From Nesterenkonia ebinurensis (GTDB taxonomy: Bacteria; Actinomycetota; Actinomycetes; Actinomycetales; Micrococcaceae), in the NCBI RefSeq assembly GCF_008711175.1, contig NZ_VWNF01000032.1, forward strand, positions 186,001 to 250,000: DNA of 64,000 nt, in the 5' to 3' direction. Numbering within the stretch: the first letter of the stretch is position 1; every line of letters starts with the position of its first letter. This document shows positions 1-8,545 of the stretch, piece by piece. The translations under genes and the position numbers were made by a program. The notes beneath the pieces are model-generated. The model did not search any database, had not been told where the DNA came from, and worked only from the letters and a program-made list of their open reading frames with translations.

Positions 1-138
1 TTCCCCGTGTTCTCGCTCACGGACCGGTCCTCCCGTTCGTTGTCACGCTGCACGTGTCAGGAGCGTAGTCACACACCCGACAGTCAAGCTCTACCCTACG
101 CAATGGTCTGCAGGTCAGACGAACCGCTGCCTGAGGTC
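1..138. other. Intergenic edge, nothing recognised
   Basis: This stretch lies downstream of the MBL hydrolase gene. I see no credible gene, tRNA or strong hairpin terminator in it. The neighbouring gene on the left is outside the window. Confidence 0.5.
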
Positions 139-759
139 TTACCCATCAATGTTCTGCTGCTCCGCAGAGAGGGTGGTGGAGGGTCCGTGGCCGGTGTTGA
201 CTATGGTCTCAGCCGGCAGGGCGAAGAGCGTGGTACGGATCGACTCCACGATGGTGTCATAGCTGCTGTAGGACCGGCCGGTGGCACCTGGTCCGCCCTG
301 GAACAGGGTGTCGCCGGAGAACAGCACGGGGGCCTCCCCGAGATCCTCGGAATAGAAACAGGTAGAACCGGGCGAGTGCCCCGGGGTATGCAGTGCCCGC
401 AGCACAGCCCCAGCCACTTCGAAAGTGTCGCCGTGGGCAATCTCGGCGTCAGGGGCGAGGGCGTCATGCACCTGGTCCCAGAGCACACGGTCCTCGGGAT
501 TCAGATGGATCTGCCCGCCGATGCGCCCCTTGACCTCGAGCACCTGACGGATGTGGTCGTCATGGCCGTGGGTGAGCAGGATGGCGACCACACGGCGGCC
601 GCCCACCGCCTTGGCTACCTTCTCCGCACTGTGAGCGGGGTCGATGACGATCACCTCAGTGTCATCGCCGATGATCCAGACGTTGTTGTCCACCTCCCAG
701 GTGCCGCCGTCCAGGGAGAAGGTTCCGGAGGTCTCCAGGTGTTCGATACGTGCTGTCAT
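139..759 (-). CDS. MBL-fold metallo-hydrolase, mycothiol pathway partner
   Basis: A 206-residue single-domain metallo-beta-lactamase-fold protein. The zinc-binding motif THGHDDH lies at residues 63-69 (H64, H66, D68, H69); a further GHSPGS histidine and an SGDTLF aspartate follow, completing the binuclear site. A strong AAGGAG sits 8 nt before the ATG. It is the last gene of the formaldehyde/formate run, 47 bp after mscR. Mycobacteria carry the same mscR-MBL pairing, and glyoxalase II-like enzymes hydrolyse thioesters. I therefore infer hydrolysis of S-formylmycothiol, or of another mycothiol thioester, in the cytoplasm. The family call is firm; the substrate is inference. Confidence 0.85.
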   Translation of the reverse strand: MTARIEHLETSGTFSLDGGTWEVDNNVWIIGDDTEVIVIDPAHSAEKVAKAVGGRRVVAILLTHGHDDHIRQVLEVKGRIGGQIHLNPEDRVLWDQVHDALAPDAEIAHGDTFEVAGAVLRALHTPGHSPGSTCFYSEDLGEAPVLFSGDTLFQGGPGATGRSYSSYDTIVESIRTTLFALPAETIVNTGHGPSTTLSAEQQNIDG

Positions 760-806
760 TAGGGGTGCTCCTTGGATTGGTGTCTGAGGGGTCCGGTGGG
801 GCGGGT

Positions 807-1904
807 TCAGGCACTGAGCTCCACCACTGAGCGCAGCACATCGCCACGGTTCATGGTGTCAAACGCCTCCTGGACCTTGTCCAGCGTGGTTCGCTCAGTG
901 ACAAAGGCGTCCAGGTTCAGTCTGCCCTGCTGGTAGAGGTCCACCAGCATCGGGAAGTCCCGGGAGGGCAGGCAGTCGCCGTACCAGGAGGACTTCAGCG
1001 CCCCGCCGCGGCCGAACACATCAATCAGGGGAAGCTCCAGGGTGAACTTGGGGTCCGGCACCCCGACCAGCACTACCCGGCCGGCCAGGTCGCGGGCATA
1101 GAAGGCCTGCTTATAGGTTTCGGGGCGGGCGACGGCGTCGATCACCACATCTGCCCCGAACCCGCCGGTCAGCTCCTGGATCGCCTCCACCGGGTCATTC
1201 TCCGTGGAGTTCACCGTGTGGGTGGCGCCGAGCTCGGCGGCCTTCTCCAGTTTCCGGGCGTCAATGTCTACGGCGATCACAGTGGTGGCCCCGGCGAGCT
1301 TGGCCCCAGCGATGGCGGCAGTACCCACTCCGCCGCAGCCGATGACCGCCACAGATTCTCCGCGCTTGACCTCACCGGTGTTGAGGGCGGCGCCGATGCC
1401 TGCCATGATTCCGCACCCCAGCAGGCCTACTGCGGCGTTGGCAGAGTCTGGCACATCATCGATCACGGTGCACTGCCCGGAGTGGACCAGGGTCTTCTGC
1501 GCGAAGGCGCCGATGCCCAAGGCTGCCTCGAGCTCGGTGCCGTCGGTCAAGGTCATCTTCTGAGCGGCGTTATGGGTGTTGAAGCAGTACTTCAGCTCGC
1601 CCTTCTGGCAGGCCCGGCACTCCCCGCAGACTGCCCGCCAGTTCAGGATGACCTTATCGCCGACCTTGACGTTGGTGACGCCCTGGCCGAGCTCGGCAAC
1701 CCGGCCAGTGGCCTCATGGCCGAGCAGGTAGGGGAAATTGTCGCCGACCTCGCCCTGCTGGAAGTGCTGGTCAGTCTGGCAGACCCCGCAGGTGAGCACA
1801 TCGACCACCACTTCGCCTGGGCCGGGGTCGGGAACGATGATCTCGGTGATGGTGGCTGGCGCGTTCTTCTCGGTGACGACCACCGCGTTGACGGTATGCG
1901 GCAT
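807..1904 (-). CDS. mscR: S-(hydroxymethyl)mycothiol dehydrogenase
   Basis: A 365-residue zinc-dependent medium-chain alcohol dehydrogenase. It shows the catalytic zinc motifs CGVCQTD and GHEATG in the first 70 residues. The structural-zinc cysteine cluster [15 protein letters not shown] lies near residues 94-108, and an NAD-binding GCGGVG near 190. Length and sequence match actinobacterial NAD/mycothiol-dependent formaldehyde dehydrogenase (about 361 residues), which oxidises the spontaneous formaldehyde-mycothiol adduct. AAGGAG lies 9 nt before the ATG. It sits between the formate-dehydrogenase-like gene and the MBL hydrolase, consistent with one formaldehyde-removal pathway. A general alcohol dehydrogenase role is less likely given the context. 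Confidence 0.9.
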   Translation of the reverse strand: MPHTVNAVVVTEKNAPATITEIIVPDPGPGEVVVDVLTCGVCQTDQHFQQGEVGDNFPYLLGHEATGRVAELGQGVTNVKVGDKVILNWRAVCGECRACQKGELKYCFNTHNAAQKMTLTDGTELEAALGIGAFAQKTLVHSGQCTVIDDVPDSANAAVGLLGCGIMAGIGAALNTGEVKRGESVAVIGCGGVGTAAIAGAKLAGATTVIAVDIDARKLEKAAELGATHTVNSTENDPVEAIQELTGGFGADVVIDAVARPETYKQAFYARDLAGRVVLVGVPDPKFTLELPLIDVFGRGGALKSSWYGDCLPSRDFPMLVDLYQQGRLNLDAFVTERTTLDKVQEAFDTMNRGDVLRSVVELSA

Positions 1905-1940
1905 GGCAGGTGCTCCTTACGTTTGTGCTGATACACGGGT

Positions 1941-4262
1941 TCAGACGCGTTCAGGGCTCTTATGAGGGGCGAAACGGACGAAGACTGCTTTGAACCCGGG
2001 GGTGTTGGACTCCCTGGCCACCAGGTCGCGGTGCACCAGAGCATTGGCCTCCGGGTAATAGGCGGCCACACAGCCGCGCACAGTGGGGTAGGCCACCAGG
2101 CGAAACCGCTCAGCAGTGCGTTCCTCCCCTCGGAAGACGGAGACGACGTCGACCAGGTCCCGGTCTGCAAAGCCCGCCTCGGCCAGGTCATCAGCGTGGA
2201 TGAGGATCACCCGACGCCCTCCGGAGATGCCGCGGTAGCGGTCGTCGAGCCCGTAGAAGGTGGTGTTGTACTGATCGTGAGAGCGCATGGTCTGCAGCAC
2301 CAGATGGCCCTCCGGGGGTTTGAGGTACTCCAGATCCCGCACAGTGAAGGCTGCCCTACCGTCCCCGGTGGCGAAGGCCCGGTGGTCCCGTGGCGGATTG
2401 GGCAGCACGAACCCGTGCTTGTCACGCACCCGCTGGTTGAAATTCTCGGTACCGGGGATTACCCGGGAGGCGTGGTCGCGGATCACGTCATACTCCTCGG
2501 CCATCGCCCGCCAGTCCACCAGATGCTCTGTGCCGAAGATCGCCTGGGCCATCCGGGCGATGAGCACCGGTTCGGCCAGCAGGTGGTCGGAGATCGGTTC
2601 CAGCCGGCCCTGGGTGCGGCTGATCACCGACATGGAATTCTCAACGGAGAGGAACTGGGCACCGCCGGGGTGCTTATCGTCCTTATCGGAGCGGCCCAGG
2701 GTGGGCAGGATCAGCGAGGTTCCCCCGTGCACCACATGGGAGCGGTTGGGCTTGGTGGAGATGTGCACGGTCAGCCCGGTCTTCTTCAGCCCCTTCTCCA
2801 TCAGCGCAGTGTCTGAGTTGGCCATCGCCAGATTGCCGCCCAGGGAGACGAAGACGTCCACCTCGCCCTCGGCCATGGCGTACATGGCCCGGGTGGAGTC
2901 GTAGCCGTGCTCCCGCGGGGAGGTGATGCCGAACTCGGCGTCGAGCCTGGTCAGGAACTCATCCTTGGGCTTCTCCCAGATCCCGAAAGTGCGATCGCCC
3001 TGCACATTGGAGTGCCCGCGCACCGGACAGGCGCCAGCCCCGGGTTTGCCGAAGTTGCCCTGTAGCAGCAGGAGGTTGACGATTTCCTTGATGGTGTCCA
3101 CCGAATGCGGCTGCTGGGTGATGCCCAGCGCCCAGCAAAAGATGGTGGCTCGGGATTGGGCCAGCAGCTCGGCAGCGTGCTCAATCTGTGCCCGGGTGAG
3201 TCCGGTGGCCTCTTCGATGACTTCCCAGTCCATGGTGGCGCGGGCGTCCTCGTACTCCTTGAACCCACTGGTGGAGGAGGCGATGAACTCCCTATCCAGT
3301 ACGGTGCCGGGATTGGCTTTCTCCTTGGCCAGCAGCAGGTGGCCAAGGGCTTGGAAGAGCGCCTGGTCGCCGCCGACCTTGATCTGCAGGTACTCATCAG
3401 TGATCCGTTCCCCGCCGCCGGCCAGGCCCTTGAGGGTCTGCGGGTCCTTGAACTTCAGCAGGCCGGCCTCGGGCAGCGGGTTGACCGCGATGACCCTCCC
3501 GCCGTTCCTGCGGCATTCGGCCAGCGAGCTGAGCATCCGGGGGTGGTTGGTGCCGGGGTTCTGGCCGACCACGAAAATCAGCTCTGCAGCCTCCAGGTCC
3601 TCCAGCGAGACGGTGCCCTTGCCGATACCAATGGTGGGGGTCAGGGCGGTGCCGGAGGACTCGTGGCACATATTGGAGCAGTCCGGCAGGTTGTTGGTGC
3701 CCAGAGAGCGGGCCAGCAGCTGATACATGAACGCGGTCTCGTTGGCGGTGCGCCCGGAGGTGTAGAACACGCAGCGCTCCGGCGTGGTGGCCCGGACGTG
3801 TTCGCCGATGAGTTCGAAGGCCTCCGCCCAGCTGATCGGGGTGTAGTGCCCTTCACCCTCACGGATGACCATGGGGTGGGTGATCCGGCCGGACTGACCC
3901 AGCCAGTACTCGGTCTTCTGCTCGAGTTCGCTGATCGGGTGCCGGGCCCACCATTCGGGGGTGACGATGCGCTGGGTGGCCTCCTCGGCCAGGGCTTTGA
4001 CCCCGTTCTCGCAGAACTCGAGGCGTTTGCGGTCCCCGGTGGTGGATTCCGGCCAGGCGCAGCCGGGGCAGTCCACCCCTCCGGGCTGGTTGACCCGGGA
4101 CATCGAGCGCAGGGTGCGCGAAATCCCGGCCTGGCGCAGCCCCCGGTCAACGGAGACCTGCACGGCTTTCAGTCCGGCCGCATGCTCCTTGGGACCACGG
4201 ACCTCCAGGGAGTCCTCGTCGATATCGCTGAACCGGGCTTCTCTGCCGCGCACATCAGGCAT
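1941..4262 (-). CDS. FdhF/YdeP-family molybdopterin oxidoreductase (formate dehydrogenase-like)
   Basis: A 773-residue molybdopterin oxidoreductase alpha subunit of the YdeP/FdhF type. Near the N-terminus are C65, C68 and C84 in a CPGCAWPE context; only three cysteines are evident for a possible FeS cluster. The segment CSNMCHESSG (about 195-204) aligns with the metal-ligand region of FdhF, putting Cys199 where FdhF has selenocysteine, so this would be a Cys enzyme. The C-terminal dinucleotide-binding region contains MRSHDQYNTT. With fdhD, moeA and mobA upstream and mscR downstream, oxidation of formate to CO2 is the likely role. Characterised YdeP members are poorly understood, so the substrate is inferred. 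No obvious strong ribosome site precedes the ATG. Confidence 0.85.
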   Translation of the reverse strand: MPDVRGREARFSDIDEDSLEVRGPKEHAAGLKAVQVSVDRGLRQAGISRTLRSMSRVNQPGGVDCPGCAWPESTTGDRKRLEFCENGVKALAEEATQRIVTPEWWARHPISELEQKTEYWLGQSGRITHPMVIREGEGHYTPISWAEAFELIGEHVRATTPERCVFYTSGRTANETAFMYQLLARSLGTNNLPDCSNMCHESSGTALTPTIGIGKGTVSLEDLEAAELIFVVGQNPGTNHPRMLSSLAECRRNGGRVIAVNPLPEAGLLKFKDPQTLKGLAGGGERITDEYLQIKVGGDQALFQALGHLLLAKEKANPGTVLDREFIASSTSGFKEYEDARATMDWEVIEEATGLTRAQIEHAAELLAQSRATIFCWALGITQQPHSVDTIKEIVNLLLLQGNFGKPGAGACPVRGHSNVQGDRTFGIWEKPKDEFLTRLDAEFGITSPREHGYDSTRAMYAMAEGEVDVFVSLGGNLAMANSDTALMEKGLKKTGLTVHISTKPNRSHVVHGGTSLILPTLGRSDKDDKHPGGAQFLSVENSMSVISRTQGRLEPISDHLLAEPVLIARMAQAIFGTEHLVDWRAMAEEYDVIRDHASRVIPGTENFNQRVRDKHGFVLPNPPRDHRAFATGDGRAAFTVRDLEYLKPPEGHLVLQTMRSHDQYNTTFYGLDDRYRGISGGRRVILIHADDLAEAGFADRDLVDVVSVFRGEERTAERFRLVAYPTVRGCVAAYYPEANALVHRDLVARESNTPGFKAVFVRFAPHKSPERV

Positions 4263-4374
4263 TCTTCAAGTGTTTCACATCACACAGTGCTAGTCCCGCG
4301 GTCACGCACATGTCGCGGCCGCTCTGGCTCGGCTTGCGCCGAGCTTGGCACCATAAAGTCGGCTCTGCGCTTCG
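4263..4374 (-). repeat. Two-hairpin spacer between fdhD and the oxidoreductase gene
   Basis: The 112 bp spacer holds two compact inverted repeats. One is GCTCGGC-TTGC-GCCGAGC near 4316-4333; the other has GGCTCT and AGAGCC arms near 4354-4375, overlapping the fdhD stop. Neither is followed by a T-run, so they are not classic terminators. They could set mRNA stability between two operon genes, or belong to the GC-rich palindrome class seen elsewhere in the window. Confidence 0.45.
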
Positions 4375-5211
4375 CTAGAGCCTGACCCGCTGGCGATGTG
4401 TATAGATATTGAGGCTGTTGCCCCGGGAGAAGCCAGCCAGGGTGAGCCCGGCGGACTCGGCGAGCTCCACAGCCAAGGACGACGGCGCCCCCACTGCGCT
4501 GAGCAGTTCAATCCCGGCCAGTGCCGCCTTCTGCACCAGTTCAAACGAGGCCCGCCCGGAGACCTGCAGGGCGCTGCCGGACAGCGGGAGTCTGCCGTCA
4601 AGCAGAGCCCGGCCCACCACTTTGTCCACGGCGTTGTGCCGCCCGACATCCTCACGCAGGATCAGCAACTGGCCTTGGCCGGCGAACAGTCCGGCAGCGT
4701 GCACCCCACCGGTGGTCTCGAAGATCTCCTGGTTGGCCCGTAGGGTGTCGGGAAGCTGAAGGAGGGTTTCCGCGCTGAGGCTCAGCTGCGGTTCCGGGGG
4801 TTGTTCCGGCAGTGCTTTGTGCACCGCCTCGATGCTGGTGGTTCCACAGATCCCACAGGCTGAGGAGGTCACGGTACGCCGGCGTGCGCTGAGGGCGGCC
4901 TGCACCAGGGCGGGGTCCAGGTCCAGGTCGATCACGTTATAGGTCTGACGGCCCAGTTCATCGGTGCCGGAGCAGTAGCGGATACTGCGCAGCTGCTCAG
5001 CGGTGCTGACCAGACCTTCAGAGACCAGCAGCCCGGCGGCCAGCTCGAAGTCGTGCCCGGGGGTGCGCATGGTCACGGTGAGGGTCTCCCCGCCGACGCG
5101 CAGCTCCAGCGGCTCCTCTGCGGCCAGTACATCGTTGCGCGGCCGGCTGGTCACTCCAGCATCGGTGCGCTGCAGCCGGGTGACCCGGCGCCTGTTGGTC
5201 AGCCGTCCCAT
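4375..5211 (-). CDS. fdhD: Formate dehydrogenase accessory sulfurtransferase FdhD
   Basis: A 278-residue FdhD. The family delivers sulfur from a cysteine desulfurase to the bis-MGD cofactor of formate dehydrogenase. The key sulfur-carrying motif CGICG is visible in SSACGICGTTS (around residues 126-136), and GRHNAVDK, typical of the family, follows at about 205-212. I chose the start MGRLTNRR because a perfect AGGAGGT lies 6 nt upstream; an in-frame ATG 33 nt earlier lacks this. The gene overlaps the end of moeA by 13 bp, so the two are probably translationally coupled. Confidence 0.93.
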   Translation of the reverse strand: MGRLTNRRRVTRLQRTDAGVTSRPRNDVLAAEEPLELRVGGETLTVTMRTPGHDFELAAGLLVSEGLVSTAEQLRSIRYCSGTDELGRQTYNVIDLDLDPALVQAALSARRRTVTSSACGICGTTSIEAVHKALPEQPPEPQLSLSAETLLQLPDTLRANQEIFETTGGVHAAGLFAGQGQLLILREDVGRHNAVDKVVGRALLDGRLPLSGSALQVSGRASFELVQKAALAGIELLSAVGAPSSLAVELAESAGLTLAGFSRGNSLNIYTHRQRVRL

Positions 5212-6404
5212 GGCAGCACCTCCTGGGTGGGGATCGGCAGGCAAGTGACCTCCTGGCCTGCAGAGACACCTTCTGTGGGTACGACGGCGAGCGCTTGAGC
5301 ATGTGCCAGCCCGCGCATCATATGCGGGCGGTGGTGGGCGCTGGGATGCACGCCGCCTGGGGTGGTCACTGGGAGTAGCCGAGTGCCGCGGCGGGCCGGC
5401 TCCAAAGGCTGGGCGGCAGGCAGGCTCAGCTGTCTGCGGGTGAGCGGGTCTGGGGCGCCAGCCAGCGCGTCGATGAGCACTTGGCCCACCGCGATCAGTG
5501 CGGCATAGCCGGCCAGTGGATTTCCGGGTAAGGCCAGTACCAGGGTGCCCTGCGGCAGCCTGGCGAGGGTCATCGGGTGGCCGGGGCGCATGTCCACCGC
5601 CGGGATCAAGATTTCAGCATCTGCTTCGGCGAGCGCCGGCCTGACCGGATCGGCCGCCGAATGCTCGGTGCCGCCCACGGTGAGCACGATGCTGGCCTCG
5701 GCTGCTGCGAAGGCAGCAGTAAGGGCTGCGGCGTCGTCCTGGTTTCTGGAGACAGTCCCGGGTGCCGCGCCCATGGCGGTGAGCAGGGCAGGCAGGGCTA
5801 TGGTGAAGCTGTCGCGGACTTGGCCAGGGCCGGGCAGCCCGGTACTGATCACCTCGGTGCCGGTGGCGATGATCTGCACGGTGGGGGTGGGGCGCACCCG
5901 CACAGCGTCGTATCCGGCGATCGCGGCGGTGGCAGCCCGCAGCGGGGTGAGGCGCTGGGCTGCGGCCAGCAGCTCCCCACCTTGGGAGGCCTCCGCCCCG
6001 CAGGGGCGGATATTGCGGCCAGGAGTCAGGTCTGGGGTGTCCGGGGCAGCTCGGAGCCGATGGGTGGCATCGCTGTAGTCTGCGTGTTCGCTGCGCAGCA
6101 CGGAGTCAGCGCCCGGTGGGATCGGGGTGCCGGTGACCACGCCGATCGCCTGGCCGGACTTCAGCGTAGGGAGCAGGTCAGCAGGGCTGGTGGCGCCTCC
6201 GGGGAGAATCTCCCAGCCCTGCTCAGGCTGGGGGCCGGACACCGCCCAACCGTCCATCGCCGAGGTGTCGGTGTGCGGGATAGACTGCCGGGCGGTTACG
6301 GCCTCGGCCAGGATGCCGCCGACGGCCTCGGCCAGCGGCGGCTCCCAGGGCCTCAGCGCCGGCTGAGCCGCAGCAATGCGGCGTGCTTCGTCCAGAGGGA
6401 TCAT
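5199..6404 (-). CDS. moeA: Molybdopterin molybdotransferase MoeA
   Basis: A 401-residue MoeA, which inserts molybdate into adenylylated molybdopterin. Diagnostic segments are HTDTSAMDGWA near the N-terminus, the MoCF-binding core with TGTEVI, LTVGGTE and PGHPMTLA, and the closing ALPGNPLA loop. The reading frame stays open further upstream, but I place the start at MIPLDEARR: homologues begin here and this ATG lies 10 nt after the DUF6457 stop. It supplies cofactor to the molybdoenzyme downstream in the same run of genes. Confidence 0.92.
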   Translation of the reverse strand: MIPLDEARRIAAAQPALRPWEPPLAEAVGGILAEAVTARQSIPHTDTSAMDGWAVSGPQPEQGWEILPGGATSPADLLPTLKSGQAIGVVTGTPIPPGADSVLRSEHADYSDATHRLRAAPDTPDLTPGRNIRPCGAEASQGGELLAAAQRLTPLRAATAAIAGYDAVRVRPTPTVQIIATGTEVISTGLPGPGQVRDSFTIALPALLTAMGAAPGTVSRNQDDAAALTAAFAAAEASIVLTVGGTEHSAADPVRPALAEADAEILIPAVDMRPGHPMTLARLPQGTLVLALPGNPLAGYAALIAVGQVLIDALAGAPDPLTRRQLSLPAAQPLEPARRGTRLLPVTTPGGVHPSAHHRPHMMRGLAHAQALAVVPTEGVSAGQEVTCLPIPTQEVLPWDG

Positions 6405-6414
6405 GCCGGAACGT

Positions 6415-6720
6415 TCATTCTTCTGCCGAGTCAGCCATACCCTGGGCCGCGTCTCGGGCAGCCAGCAGCCGGCGGGCGACACCGGTGGCGGCATGCTGTG
6501 CGGTGCTGAAGTCGGCCTGGCCGGTAGCTTCGGCAAGCCCGGCCGCATAACCGATCAGGAAGGTGGTCATTGGGGCGGCGGGCCGGACCACGCTGTGTGC
6601 GGCCTCCCCGGCGATGCCCAGGATCGCATCGGTGTCCACCGGGGTGTCCTCGATCTCCAAAGCTCGGGCCAGCTCGGCCGCCCAGTCCTGCACAGCCTGG
6701 ATTCGGTGCTGATCACTCAT
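6415..6720 (-). CDS. DUF6457 family protein
   Basis: A 101-residue, alanine-rich, mostly helical protein matching the small actinobacterial DUF6457 family, which is commonly found beside molybdenum-cofactor genes. It has an APMTTFLIGYAAGLAE stretch and no signal peptide or catalytic motif I can point to. It lies between mobA (21 bp gap) and moeA (10 bp gap) on the same strand, so a helper role in cofactor synthesis or insertion is reasonable but unproven. Confidence 0.8.
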   Translation of the reverse strand: MSDQHRIQAVQDWAAELARALEIEDTPVDTDAILGIAGEAAHSVVRPAAPMTTFLIGYAAGLAEATGQADFSTAQHAATGVARRLLAARDAAQGMADSAEE

Positions 6721-6741
6721 AGTGACCAGGGTCTCACAGTC

Positions 6742-7365
6742 TCAGAGATCCACGCCGAGCTCACCGGCGTCCTCAGGCAGGTCCACGTCCCGTCCCAGTC
6801 CGTCCGGGAGCACCGGGTGCACGCTCCGGGCCCGCCCCAGCAGCCAGCGCAGCGACTGACCGCTCTCCTCCCCCGGGGCCAGTTCCGATACTCTGCGCCG
6901 CAGCCAGCTTCCGGAGACCGCAGAGCCCAGCATTTGGAATCGTCCCGCACGGTCACGCGGGACTACCGCCTGTTCCTCCGCCGCGCTGAGCAGGGACAAC
7001 CAGCCGGCCAGCCAGTCCAGCAGCGGGCCGGGGTCCACGGTATCCACTGCGAGCAGCAGCAGCGCGTCCTGCTGTTCCGCAGCCTCCGGCACACTGACTC
7101 CGGCACTGGGATCGGGAAGAGCGCGCACCCCGGCGCAGACTGCCGCTGCCGGACCGGACAGCGGCGGGGTCTCCCGGGTGAGCAGGAAGCCTTCGGGCAG
7201 GTGCCGGCGCAGGTGCTCACCACCAACGACGACGCCCCCCACCTGACGCTGCGCCAAGGCGGCGGTCCAGTGCTCCAGTAAGGTGCGACCGTGTCGAACC
7301 AGCAGGGCCTTATCCGCCCCGCCGAGCCGGGTACCGGCTCCACCGGCCAGCAGCACCGCCTGCAT
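6742..7365 (-). CDS. mobA: Molybdenum cofactor guanylyltransferase (MobA-like NTP transferase)
   Basis: A 207-residue nucleotidyltransferase. The N-terminal signature LLAGGAGTRLGGADKALL (residues 5-22) is the LxGGxSxRMGxDK motif of MobA/MocA enzymes. PLSGPAAAVCAG and LLLLAVDTVD (metal-binding Asp) follow. MobA attaches GMP to Mo-molybdopterin to make the guanine dinucleotide cofactor used by formate dehydrogenases. MocA-type CMP transfer cannot be excluded from sequence, but the adjacent formate-dehydrogenase-like gene favours MobA. It starts 13 bp after metB on the same strand. Confidence 0.85.
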   Translation of the reverse strand: MQAVLLAGGAGTRLGGADKALLVRHGRTLLEHWTAALAQRQVGGVVVGGEHLRRHLPEGFLLTRETPPLSGPAAAVCAGVRALPDPSAGVSVPEAAEQQDALLLLAVDTVDPGPLLDWLAGWLSLLSAAEEQAVVPRDRAGRFQMLGSAVSGSWLRRRVSELAPGEESGQSLRWLLGRARSVHPVLPDGLGRDVDLPEDAGELGVDL

Positions 7366-7378
7366 CAGTGCCTCCGGC

Positions 7379-8545
7379 TCACAGTCCGGCCAGTGCCCGC
7401 TCCAGATCCTCTACCAGGTCGGTCACATCCTCGATGCCCACCGAGAGCCGCAGCAGATTCTCCGGCACTGCCAGCTCTGTGCCGCGCACCGAAGCGTGGG
7501 TCATCTCGTGGGGGTAGTTCATCAGCGACTCCACCCCTCCCAGGGATTCGGCCAAGATGAAGAAACGGGTGGCCTCAGCCACCTTGCGGGCCGCGGGCTC
7601 CCCGCCGACCAGCTGAATGGAGACCATACCGCCGAAGTTCCGCATCTGGGCTGTGGCCAGCTCGTGCTGAGGATGGGAGGCCAGGCCGGGGTAGAGCACC
7701 CGCTCAATAGCCGGGTGACCCTCGAAGTGCTCCGCAATGGCAGCCGCGTTGGCGCAGTGCCGGTCCATCCGCACCCCCAGGGTCTTCAGGCCACGGGTGG
7801 TGAGATAGGCGTCCAAGGGCCCGGAGACAGCACCGACGGCGAACTGTTGGAAGGCGACTTTCTCGGCCAGGTCGGCAGCGGCGTCATCGGAGCCCAGCAC
7901 CACTGCACCGCCGACTACGTCGGAGTGGCCGCCGATGTACTTGGTGGTGGAGTGGACCACCACATCGGCACCGAGCGACAGCGGCTGCTGCAGGTAGGGG
8001 GTGGCGAAGGTGTTGTCCACCACCAGCAATGCCTTGTTGGCGTGGGCGATCTCGGCCAAAGCTGTGATGTCGGTGACGGCCATCAGTGGGTTGGAGGGGG
8101 TCTCCACCCAGAGGAGGGCGGCGTCGTCGTTCTCTAGTTCGGCCGCGACCCGGGCGTGGTCGCTGAGGTCCAGGGGCGTGTTGGCAACCCCCCAGGCGGA
8201 GTGGATCTTGTCGAAGAGCCGGAAGCTGCCGCCGTAGGCGTCATTGCCCATCACGATCCGCTGTCCAGGGCGCAGCAGGGCGCGGATGATGGCATCCTCG
8301 GCGGCAAGTCCGGAGCCGAAGCTGAACGCGTGGTTGCCGCCCTCCAGCGCGGCCAGCTGCACCTGCAGGGCAGTGCGGGTGGGGTTGCCGGCCCGGCCGT
8401 AGTCGTAGCCGTTGCGCAGATTGCCGATGCCGTCCGGAGCGTAGGTGGTGGAGAAATGCACCGGCGGCACCACCGCACCGAAGACCTGGTCCACTTCCTG
8501 TCCGGTATGGATCGCGTGGGTGGAGAATCCAGGCTGTTCACTCAT
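7379..8545 (-). CDS. metB: Cystathionine gamma-synthase/lyase family PLP enzyme
   Basis: A 388-residue Cys/Met-metabolism PLP enzyme. The cofactor lysine is K202 in HSTTKYIGGHSD. SGLAAEDAI, ETPSNPL and DNTFATPYLQ are all typical. I chose the start MSEQPGF because GAAGGA lies about 8 nt upstream; an ATG 18 nt earlier has no such site. The start overlaps the cbs stop by 8 bp, so the two are coupled. Sequence alone does not separate cystathionine gamma-synthase from gamma-lyase. Pairing with cbs suggests reverse transsulfuration from homocysteine to cysteine. Confidence 0.88.
   Translation of the reverse strand: MSEQPGFSTHAIHTGQEVDQVFGAVVPPVHFSTTYAPDGIGNLRNGYDYGRAGNPTRTALQVQLAALEGGNHAFSFGSGLAAEDAIIRALLRPGQRIVMGNDAYGGSFRLFDKIHSAWGVANTPLDLSDHARVAAELENDDAALLWVETPSNPLMAVTDITALAEIAHANKALLVVDNTFATPYLQQPLSLGADVVVHSTTKYIGGHSDVVGGAVVLGSDDAAADLAEKVAFQQFAVGAVSGPLDAYLTTRGLKTLGVRMDRHCANAAAIAEHFEGHPAIERVLYPGLASHPQHELATAQMRNFGGMVSIQLVGGEPAARKVAEATRFFILAESLGGVESLMNYPHEMTHASVRGTELAVPENLLRLSVGIEDVTDLVEDLERALAGL

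Noticed and set aside
7-762. Long plus-strand open frame opposite the MBL hydrolase
   Set aside because: It is the complementary shadow of a clearly conserved metallo-hydrolase, with no family motifs of its own.
4268-4291. CRP/GlxR-like site (GTGT and ACAC arms) before the oxidoreductase gene
   Set aside because: Arms match the TGTGA-N6-TCACA consensus poorly and the spacing is wrong.
3105-4385. 426-codon open frame opposite the molybdopterin oxidoreductase
   Set aside because: Low-information Gly/Val/Leu/Asp composition typical of an antisense frame; no recognised motif.
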